5,633 bases of DNA. Source: Alphaproteobacteria bacterium (GTDB lineage: Bacteria > Pseudomonadota > Alphaproteobacteria > UBA828). Positions 1-5,129 of the stretch are shown one piece after another. Numbering within the stretch: position 1 is the first letter of the stretch; every line of letters begins with the position of its first letter. Where the stretch lies: positions 1 to 5,633 of the forward strand of contig JABJCZ010000421.1 in assembly GCA_018668475.1 (NCBI GenBank), read 5' to 3'. The notes under the pieces are model-generated. The model ran no database searches. It was not told where the DNA came from and worked only from the letters and a program-made list of their open reading frames with translations. A program made the position numbers and the translations under genes.

Positions 1-207
1 CTGGCCGCTGGCCATAGCGGCATCCGCGCCGCGGGCGGCCTCCATCGCTTCGTCAGCTTCGAGCGAAATAAAGCAGTTGAGGTTGGGTTGCACGGCTTCG
101 GCGCGCTCAACGCATGCCCGCGTGACATCTTCGCTGGATGTTTCGCCGTTCTTGATGGCATCCGCGATGCCGACCAGATCATGACGGAGGATATCTGCAG
201 CGTTCAT
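1..207 (-). CDS. Amidase signature family enzyme, N-terminal part (cut by window edge)
   Basis: The first 69 codons of an amidase are visible on the minus strand, open to the window edge with no stop. The segment with GETSSEDVT (residues 21-29), then ERAEAVQPNLNCFISL, has the N-terminal helical pattern of amidase-signature enzymes (GatA, AtzE, ureidomalonase and relatives): a short helix, G-x-x-SS-E/D, then a helix ending in N-x-N-x-F. These enzymes hydrolyse amides with a Ser-cisSer-Lys triad, but the catalytic lysine and the serine-rich signature lie beyond the edge, so activity and substrate cannot be judged. The start is ATG at 207-205. It overlaps the stop of the upstream small gene as ATGA, implying translational coupling and a two-subunit product. 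The partner gene suggests an AtzE-type or GatA-type amidase. Family call is good; specificity is unknown. Confidence 0.85.
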   Translation of the reverse strand, partial: MNAADILRHDLVGIADAIKNGETSSEDVTRACVERAEAVQPNLNCFISLEADEAMEAARGADAAMASGQ

Positions 208-413
208 GACTTGCGCTCCGCGGCCAGTTCTTCCAGCGTAATATTGAATAGGGTGGGCTCGGCCTCGAAACGGAGCCCTTGGGAGGCGTCGTCGACGGCA
301 TCCAGTAATTTTCCAATTGTGTTGGAAAGGGTCTGGGCGCGTTCTTCGGCAGGCACGCGGCCGAGAACATCCTCGGCCTGCAGCAATACGGTTTCCGGTC
401 TCATTCTTGGCAT
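204..413 (-). CDS. Small GatC/AtzG-like amidase partner subunit, 69 aa
   Basis: This 69-residue protein starts at ATG 413-411 and ends at TGA 206-204, overlapping the amidase start by ATGA. The open frame continues upstream to 548, but I chose ATG 413 because a purine-rich ribosome site, GGGAGAG, lies about 8 bases before it, and because the longer version would fill the whole divergent promoter region. The product is acidic and probably helical, with a C-terminal stretch EAEPTLFNITLEEL (residues 50-63) that resembles the P-x-x-F end of GatC-type proteins. From family knowledge, AtzG is a roughly 68-residue GatC-derived subunit that binds and stabilises the amidase AtzE in cyanuric acid breakdown; size, position and coupling match here. 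Sequence similarity judged by eye is weak, so the assignment rests mainly on context. A GatC of the tRNA amidotransferase is less likely since no gatB is adjacent. Confidence 0.6.
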   Translation of the reverse strand: MPRMRPETVLLQAEDVLGRVPAEERAQTLSNTIGKLLDAVDDASQGLRFEAEPTLFNITLEELAAERKS

Positions 414-455
414 TTCGATTCTCTCCCGCGGGTGCCTGACTGTGGCGTCTATTGA

Positions 456-474
456 TTGTACAACAGCGTATACA
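456..474. promoter_or_regulatory. Cluster of small palindromes in divergent control region
   Basis: TTGTACAA (456-463) is a perfect 8-base palindrome. Five bases later lies GTATAC (468-473), another perfect palindrome, and together they form the spaced inverted repeat TGTA-N10-TACA (457-474). Sites of this style are bound by dimeric helix-turn-helix regulators such as GntR-family proteins. The position, between the small-subunit gene and the MmgE/PrpD gene, fits an operator, but short AT-rich palindromes also arise by chance and no promoter hexamers clearly line up with it. Confidence 0.3.
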
Positions 475-506
475 TCAGCGATCCGGTCGTGCAATAAAAG
501 AGCCTG

Positions 507-518
507 ATGTCCGGACAA
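507..518. promoter_or_regulatory. Candidate operator, copy 1 (ATGTCCGGACAA)
   Basis: The core TGTCCGGACA (508-517) is a perfect 10-base palindrome. Its right flank continues as GGACAAATTA, nearly identical to GGACAATTTA beside the second copy at 5017-5034. It lies 39 bases before the MmgE/PrpD start and about 95 bases before the leftward small-subunit start, so one bound dimer could affect both transcripts. The bound protein is unknown; a GntR- or TetR-type repressor is an inference from symmetry only. Confidence 0.5.
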
Positions 519-556
519 ATTAATGACCCTGAATCCGACGATTTGCAACGGTGATC

Positions 557-1954
557 ATGGCAGAAACCGACTTGAACGACGATTTAACCCGCGCTTTTGC
601 TGAAGACCTGACGCAGCTTGGTGGTGGCGACCTGTCGGCGACTGATCGGGAACAGATCAGCCGGCTGATTCTGGATCATCTTGGGGTCTGTTTGCGAGGC
701 AGTGATTTGCCGTGGGGGCGCTCATTGGTTGAGTGGGGCGCGCGCATGCGGGGCAACGGGCCATGCGTCGTTTTTGGGGCCGGCTACAAGTCTGTGCCGG
801 CAGTTGCCGCGCTGATTAACGCGACCGCAGCTCACGGGATGGAGCTGGATGATACCCATGACAGTTCGGTAACGCATCCTGGCGCAGTCGTCATCGCCAC
901 CGCACTGGCGGTCGGCACGTCGGAAGAGCGCAGCAGCGGTGACATAATGGCGGCAATTGCGGCGGGTTACGAAACCATGGGCCGTATTGGCAGGGCTACC
1001 GGTGCCGCCGATATCATTGAGCATGGTTTCCATCCCACGGCTCTGTTTGGCGGATTTGGTGCGGCGACCACAGCGGCTAAGCTAATGGGGATGGACGCGG
1101 AACGCCTGACCCGGGCGTGGGGCCTGATGCTATCCATGGCCGGTGGCTCCATGCAGTTCTCGCAGGATCCCGTTGGCACCACAGTCAAGCGGTTGCATGG
1201 CGGCTATGGCGCCCACAACGGGACCATGGCGGCTGAATTTGCGCGCCTTGGCATCGATGGGCCGTCCCAGGCGTTCGACGGTGTTTATGGCCTGTGCAAC
1301 ATATTCGGGCGCAGTCCGGATGTCAGCGAACTTACCAACGAGCCGGATGCGCCACTTGAGATCCACAATATCAGTTTGAAGCCCTACCCCTGTTGCAGGC
1401 TGTTTCATTCCACCATCGATGCGTTGCGGGATGTGACGGCCGGTTTCACGGTGCCTGCCGAGCAAATCTCCGCCATCCGCATCGGTGGGCCCGAGATTAT
1501 GGTCACGCAACATATGATGCGCCGGCCAACATCGGTTATGGCCGCGCAGTACAGCCTGCCCTTTACGATGGGCGCCAGCCTAGCCTTTGAGCCCAGTGAT
1601 TATGCCGCCTATGAGGAAAACAACCTCAACAACGCCGCAATTCTGGATGTCGCAGACAAGGTTGAAGCCGTATCGGACGCCGATCTGGACGCTGTGTTTC
1701 CGGCACATTTCGGGAGCTGGGTTGAACTGGTTGCGCATGACGGCTCGGTACGCCGGGCCGATGTACTCGATAGCTATGGGACGCCGGCAAGACCAATGCC
1801 CGTGAGTGCAATCGAGGAGAAAGTGGCCGGTCTGATCGCACCGCTGGCGGACGCCCCGGATGTTTCGCAAATAGCCGCCAGAGTTGCGGCCTTCTGCGAC
1901 GAAGAGGCGGGCGGCCTGGAGAATCTCGTAAACCTTTTTCATCAGGACGGCTGA
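557..1954 (+). CDS. MmgE/PrpD family protein (dehydratase/decarboxylase/epimerase type)
   Basis: The 465-residue product has the full length and motif order of the MmgE/PrpD family, which includes 2-methylcitrate dehydratase, cis-aconitate decarboxylase and iminodisuccinate epimerase. Counting from ATG 557, visible landmarks are HGMELDDTH (93-101), THPG (106-109), GFHPTALFGGFGAA (157-170), the KRLHGG stretch (211-216) and KPYPCCR (275-281). His107, His159, Lys211 and Lys275 fall where cis-aconitate decarboxylase, as I recall it, has its active-site His and Lys residues, so the enzyme looks intact. The exact reaction is not predictable from sequence: members of the family act on small di- and tricarboxylic acids. 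A GTG at 551 in frame is an alternative start; neither has a clear Shine-Dalgarno site. The YrdC-like gene follows after 56 bases on the same strand and is probably cotranscribed. Confidence 0.9.
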   Translation: MAETDLNDDLTRAFAEDLTQLGGGDLSATDREQISRLILDHLGVCLRGSDLPWGRSLVEWGARMRGNGPCVVFGAGYKSVPAVAALINATAAHGMELDDTHDSSVTHPGAVVIATALAVGTSEERSSGDIMAAIAAGYETMGRIGRATGAADIIEHGFHPTALFGGFGAATTAAKLMGMDAERLTRAWGLMLSMAGGSMQFSQDPVGTTVKRLHGGYGAHNGTMAAEFARLGIDGPSQAFDGVYGLCNIFGRSPDVSELTNEPDAPLEIHNISLKPYPCCRLFHSTIDALRDVTAGFTVPAEQISAIRIGGPEIMVTQHMMRRPTSVMAAQYSLPFTMGASLAFEPSDYAAYEENNLNNAAILDVADKVEAVSDADLDAVFPAHFGSWVELVAHDGSVRRADVLDSYGTPARPMPVSAIEEKVAGLIAPLADAPDVSQIAARVAAFCDEEAGGLENLVNLFHQDG

Positions 1955-2010
1955 TGGGCCGGGCTGCCACTTAGTCGAGATTAATTTTCAATTCGAATGG
2001 ACGGTATGAA

Positions 2011-2718
2011 ATGAGTGAGAGAGACCTTGTTGGCGATAGCAGCCGTGTTCTGGATACGCTGGCAGATGGCGGTGTCGGAATTATTCCACTGGATGTTGCC
2101 TACGCGATCATCGGCAATTCGGAGGCTGCGATTCGCAAGATTTTTACGGCGAAAAATCGCTCTTTTGAAAAACCAAGCGGCATGTTCAGTAATTGGGACC
2201 TGTTCAACGATATTCAGATCGTCGGACAGAAGGAGCGGGACATGGTCCGCTGCGTGACGATCGACAACAATTTACCCATGTCGAGCGTCGCCCCGTTTAA
2301 AGCCGATCACCCGATGTACAAGAACGTTGATCCGTTCGTTCTCGCCAACTCATCCAAAGCCGGTACCATCGATATGCTGATGAATGCAGGTGAAATTCAC
2401 AACGAATTGACCCGGCAGAGCATGGAGCGGGGCGTGCCGGTATTCGGATCGTCGGCCAATACATCGTTGCAGGGCAGCAAATACAGGCTTGAGGACATCG
2501 AGGCGCCGGTACGTGAGGCCGCTGACCTTGAGTTGGATTATGGTTTGTCCAAGTACCATAACCCCGAAGGTCGTTCGAGTTCGATCATTGATCTGCGTGA
2601 CTTTAAGACCATTCGTGTCGGCGTCTGTTACGACCAGATTTGCGATCTTCTGTTGAAGAATTTTGATGTGGACCTGAAAGCTATTGGGACAGCCGGCGAA
2701 CGGGCTGCGCTCGCCTGA
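2011..2718 (+). CDS. Divergent YrdC/Sua5-like domain protein, 235 aa
   Basis: The fold signature is that of YrdC/Sua5 (TsaC) proteins, which make threonylcarbamoyl-AMP from threonine, bicarbonate and ATP for tRNA t6A. Family elements seen: LADGGVGIIPLDVAYAI (17-33) in place of the usual GG-x-x-x-x-PT-(D/E)-T-VYGL; IFTAKNRSFEKP (44-55) with K48, R50 and P55 matching the K-x-R-x-x-x-x-P substrate loop; VPVFGSSANTS (142-152) matching the P-x-x-(T/S)SAN motif; and GRSSSIIDL (187-195) followed by IRVG (201-204), matching the G-x-x-STI-x-D ... R-x-G end. The PGP-x-T motif and the R-x-P motif of the middle region are not recognisable, and Thr and Gly of PT-x-T-VYG are Leu and Ala. At 235 residues it lacks the C-terminal Sua5 domain. 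It is therefore probably a repurposed paralogue, not the housekeeping enzyme. ATG 2011 is the only sensible start; its ribosome site is weak. It ends 24 bases before a strong terminator. Confidence 0.75.
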   Translation: MSERDLVGDSSRVLDTLADGGVGIIPLDVAYAIIGNSEAAIRKIFTAKNRSFEKPSGMFSNWDLFNDIQIVGQKERDMVRCVTIDNNLPMSSVAPFKADHPMYKNVDPFVLANSSKAGTIDMLMNAGEIHNELTRQSMERGVPVFGSSANTSLQGSKYRLEDIEAPVREAADLELDYGLSKYHNPEGRSSSIIDLRDFKTIRVGVCYDQICDLLLKNFDVDLKAIGTAGERAALA

Positions 2719-2742
2719 TCCACTTGTCTACGTGAGCGAAAA

Positions 2743-2772
2743 AAAAGGCCGCCCTGCGAAGGGCGGCCTTTT
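2743..2772. terminator. Bidirectional intrinsic terminator with GNRA-type loop
   Basis: AAAAGGCCGCCC (2743-2754) pairs perfectly with GGGCGGCCTTTT (2761-2772). A further T-A pair (2755/2760) closes a GCGA tetraloop, a stable GNRA type. The eight-base GC core is flanked by A8 on the left (2739-2746) and T4GTATTTT on the right, so it can terminate transcripts from both sides. It sits between the converging ends of the YrdC-like gene (stop at 2718) and the HMG-CoA lyase-like gene (stop at 2800), serving both. Confidence 0.95.
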
Positions 2773-2799
2773 GTATTTTCGGGTAACTGGAGGCGCGGC

Positions 2800-3735
2800 T
2801 TATTCCGCAGCAGCTGATGAAGCCTTGGCCTTTTCGCGGCGTGCCTGCGATTCATACCAGCTCATGATGCGCCCGCCGAGCTTCAAGCCAGTCTGTGTTT
2901 CCGCGACGCCAATGGCTGCGCGCAAGCCGTCCATCTCGATACCTGTTTCAAAGCCGCTCTCATTGAGCATGAAAACGAGGTCCTCGGTCGCGAGATTACC
3001 CGAAGCGCCCGGTGCAAAGGGGCAGCCTCCGAGCCCGCCGATTGAACTGTCAAACTTGCGAATGCCGCATTCCAGCGCAGCCCAGGTCAACACCAGTCCC
3101 ATGCCACGTGTATCGTGAAAGTGGCCAGATAGCATATCGGCGCCATAGCGCTTGGCGAGAGTCTCAAAGAGAAACTTCACCTGCGCCGGGTTGCCACCGC
3201 CTGTGGTGTCGGACACCACCAGTTCATCAGCGCCTGCATCGGCCATCTTTGCAGCGATATCAAACACCACTTCCGGCGCCACATACCCTTCAAAGGGACA
3301 GTGAACGGCGGTCGAGATGTAGGACCGTGCTCGATAACCCTCGCGCTTGGCACGTTTGATGACAGCGATGTTGACGCCAATGGCCTCATCGAGGGTCATA
3401 TTAATATTTTTGCGGTTCATAGTGTCCGTTGCGGCAAGAACCAGTGCGACGGTCTTCGCCCCGGCCCCGATGGCACGCTCATACCCTTTTTCATTCGGCA
3501 CCAACGCTTCATAGCTGACGCCTTTGTCTAAAGGCAGACCAGCAAAGACGTCGGCTGCATCTGCCATTTGCGGCACCGCTTTGGGTGAGACAAAGCTGGT
3601 TGCTTCTACCGAGCGAACCCCCGCAGCGATGAGCGCATCCAGAATGGCCAATTTGCCTTCCGTTGGCACATGTTTCGGCTGGTTTTGCAGGCCGTCGCGC
3701 AGGCCAACTTCATTGACGATAACTTTGTTGGACAT
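2800..3735 (-). CDS. Hydroxymethylglutaryl-CoA lyase family protein
   Basis: The 311-residue product is a complete HMG-CoA lyase-type TIM barrel, in the DRE-TIM/HMGL-like metal-dependent aldolase group. Key features: EVGLRDGLQN (9-18) with Arg13 and the metal ligand Asp14; SVEATSFVSPK (42-52); HFHDTRGMGL (205-214) with His205 and His207 as metal ligands; and GGLGGCPFAPGASGNLATED (233-252) with the catalytic-loop Cys238 and metal ligand Asn247. The family splits 3-hydroxy-3-methylglutaryl-CoA into acetoacetate and acetyl-CoA; related 3-hydroxyacyl-CoA substrates are possible here given the CoA-transferase partner. Start ATG 3735 is chosen because GAGGAGAG lies about 6 bases upstream; an in-frame TTG at 3750 would fall on that site. 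It lies 37 bases downstream of the CoA-transferase gene and shares its operon. An oddity is His at residue 145 in HCPFEG, where relatives I know have Gly. The Ala/Lys-rich tail (302-311) is unremarkable. Confidence 0.93.
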   Translation of the reverse strand: MSNKVIVNEVGLRDGLQNQPKHVPTEGKLAILDALIAAGVRSVEATSFVSPKAVPQMADAADVFAGLPLDKGVSYEALVPNEKGYERAIGAGAKTVALVLAATDTMNRKNINMTLDEAIGVNIAVIKRAKREGYRARSYISTAVHCPFEGYVAPEVVFDIAAKMADAGADELVVSDTTGGGNPAQVKFLFETLAKRYGADMLSGHFHDTRGMGLVLTWAALECGIRKFDSSIGGLGGCPFAPGASGNLATEDLVFMLNESGFETGIEMDGLRAAIGVAETQTGLKLGGRIMSWYESQARREKAKASSAAAE

Positions 3736-3772
3736 GTGAACTCTCCTCAATGTGTCTTGTGCCTGACGGGGT

Positions 3773-4972
3773 TCAGGCGATAGCGCCCTGGCTTTTCAAT
3801 TTTTCAATTTCATCGTCGCTCATGCCGACGAGGGATTTCAGGACATCATCGGTATGCTGGCCCAGCAATGGGGGAGGGGCATAGTCCTCCGCTGGTGTGT
3901 CGCTCAACTTAACAGGATTGCCTGGCATTTTCACTGACCCGCCCTCGGGGTGCGCAACGTCAACAACCATATTGCGTGCAAGGATCTGCTCATCGGTAAG
4001 TGCATGGGCCAAATCGTTGACCGGAGCGCAGGGAATCCGGATGGCCGCCATTTTTTCGAGCCAATGGTCACAGCTTTCCGTTTTCAGCAATTCCGTGATC
4101 TTGCTCTCAATGAGCTCCTTTGCGGCGAGGCGCTGCGGCTGCGTCGCGTAGTGCTCGCCGATGAGCTCCTCAATCCCGAACATGTCCGCCAGGCGAGCCC
4201 AGGCTTCATCGGTAATGACAGCGATTATCAGCCAGCGGTCTTTGGTCGGGTACGTGTTGTAGGGCACATGGACAAAGTGCGAATTGCCAATCGGCCCGGG
4301 CACTTCGCCAGAGAGGAAATGCATCGTTGCCATGTAGTTGACCAGCGAGAGCTGGCAATCCTGCATGGATATATCGATATGCTGACCCTTGCCGGTCAGC
4401 GTTCGGGCGTGCAACGCGGTTAGCATGCCGACGGTCGCAAACATGCCGCCGCCAAGGTCGCCGATCGGAATACCGGCGCGTGTCGGCGGGCCGTCCTGCT
4501 GACCTGTGATCGACATGCCGCCCCCATAGCCCTGGGCAACCAGATCAAATGCGGGGCGGTTAAAGGCCGGTCCGCTTTCGCCAAACCCGGTCACCGTGCA
4601 AGTAATGATCATCGGGTTTATCTTGGACAGATCATCGTAATGCACCTGCAGGCGTTTTGTGACGCCGGGGCTGAAATTTGACACCACAATGTCAGCCTTC
4701 TTGACCAGCTCATAAAAGACAGCTCGTCCTTCATCGCTCTTGAGGTCAATGCAGACGCTTTCCTTGTTGCGATTGAGGGTGAGAAAGTAAGCGCCCATCC
4801 CGTTCAATGAATTGTTCGGGTCCTTTGCAAGCAGGCCTCTGGTCAACTCACCTTTGCCCGGGGGCTCCACCTTGATGGTGCGTGCGCCCAGGTCCGCCAG
4901 CAACATGCCGGCGAAAGGGCCTGACAGCATATGGGTCAGATCAAGGATGACGACGTCGGACAGGGGCTTCAT
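3773..4972 (-). CDS. CaiB/BaiF family (family III) CoA-transferase
   Basis: The 399-residue product has the length and motif order of family III CoA-transferases, such as formyl-CoA transferase, CaiB and succinyl-CoA:dicarboxylate transferases. Seen: VVILDLTHMLSGPFAGMLLADLGA (7-30), the nucleotide-side KVEPPGKGE (34-42), LNRNKESVCIDLK (66-78), the GFGESGP stretch (129-135), DLVAQGYGGGMSITG (143-157), and GDLGGGM (171-177) with Asp172 at the place of the catalytic aspartate (Asp169 in formyl-CoA transferase, as I recall). GKGQHIDISMQD (194-205) follows as usual. The enzyme moves CoA between carboxylic acids through aspartyl-CoA anhydride intermediates. Start ATG 4972 has GGAG about 8 bases upstream. 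It leads a two-gene operon with the lyase-like gene, so it probably makes the CoA thioester that the lyase cleaves. Donor and acceptor acids are not predictable. Confidence 0.93.
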   Translation of the reverse strand: MKPLSDVVILDLTHMLSGPFAGMLLADLGARTIKVEPPGKGELTRGLLAKDPNNSLNGMGAYFLTLNRNKESVCIDLKSDEGRAVFYELVKKADIVVSNFSPGVTKRLQVHYDDLSKINPMIITCTVTGFGESGPAFNRPAFDLVAQGYGGGMSITGQQDGPPTRAGIPIGDLGGGMFATVGMLTALHARTLTGKGQHIDISMQDCQLSLVNYMATMHFLSGEVPGPIGNSHFVHVPYNTYPTKDRWLIIAVITDEAWARLADMFGIEELIGEHYATQPQRLAAKELIESKITELLKTESCDHWLEKMAAIRIPCAPVNDLAHALTDEQILARNMVVDVAHPEGGSVKMPGNPVKLSDTPAEDYAPPPLLGQHTDDVLKSLVGMSDDEIEKLKSQGAIA

Positions 4973-5016
4973 ACGGGCCGCTCCAAAATACCAGTGAGAT
5001 TAGAAATAGTTAGGAA

Positions 5017-5034
5017 AAATTGTTCGGACAATTT
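5017..5034. promoter_or_regulatory. Candidate operator, copy 2 (AAATTGTTCGGACAATTT)
   Basis: This 18-base element is a palindrome with a single mismatched pair (T5024/G5027), so 8 of 9 pairs match. Its core TTGTTCGGACAA (5020-5031) matches copy 1 at 507-518 in 10 of 12 positions. It overlaps the predicted -10 element (5030-5035) and start site of the leftward CoA-transferase promoter, where a bound dimer would block RNA polymerase. It could also affect the divergent amidohydrolase gene, about 95 bases away. Confidence 0.65.
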
Positions 5035-5058
5035 ACGGTGAATGTACGATACCGTCAA
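5030..5058 (-). promoter_or_regulatory. Predicted sigma70-type promoter for CoA-transferase/lyase operon
   Basis: Read on the minus strand, TTGACG (5058-5053; 5 of 6 to consensus) is followed after exactly 17 bases by TAAATT (5035-5030; 4 of 6 to TATAAT). The transcript would begin near 5023 and carry a leader of about 50 bases with a GGAG ribosome site before ATG 4972. The overlap with the palindrome at 5017-5034 supports both calls. It is assigned by eye from hexamers and spacing only. Confidence 0.5.
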
Positions 5059-5129
5059 CGAAACCGCTCATGTTGGCGGTAATTCACAATAGAATAACGA
5101 CGCTATATAACCGGAACGAGGCGAGCGGA

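Noticed and set aside
414..548. Upstream extension of the small-subunit frame to an ATG at 548 (114 residues)
   Set aside because: It would fill the divergent promoter region, including the operator-like site. The ATG at 413 has a good GGGAGAG ribosome site and gives the AtzG-like length.
2684..3118. Plus-strand open frame of 144 codons across the terminator and the lyase gene's 3' end
   Set aside because: It crosses a strong terminator and is antisense to a confidently assigned gene; the translation shows no domain.
3761..3778. Intercistronic hairpin as a transcription terminator
   Set aside because: The stem is only six pairs and no T-run follows it in the minus-strand direction; the lyase gene just downstream has its own strong ribosome site and looks cotranscribed.
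3950..4423. Plus-strand open frame of 157 codons within the CoA-transferase gene
   Set aside because: It is antisense to a well-conserved gene, has no convincing ribosome site and no recognisable motif.
5104..5110. TATATAA as a -10 element for the rightward amidohydrolase promoter
   Set aside because: No acceptable -35 hexamer lies at 16-18 bases, and the start would leave a leader of only about 13 bases almost inside the ribosome site.
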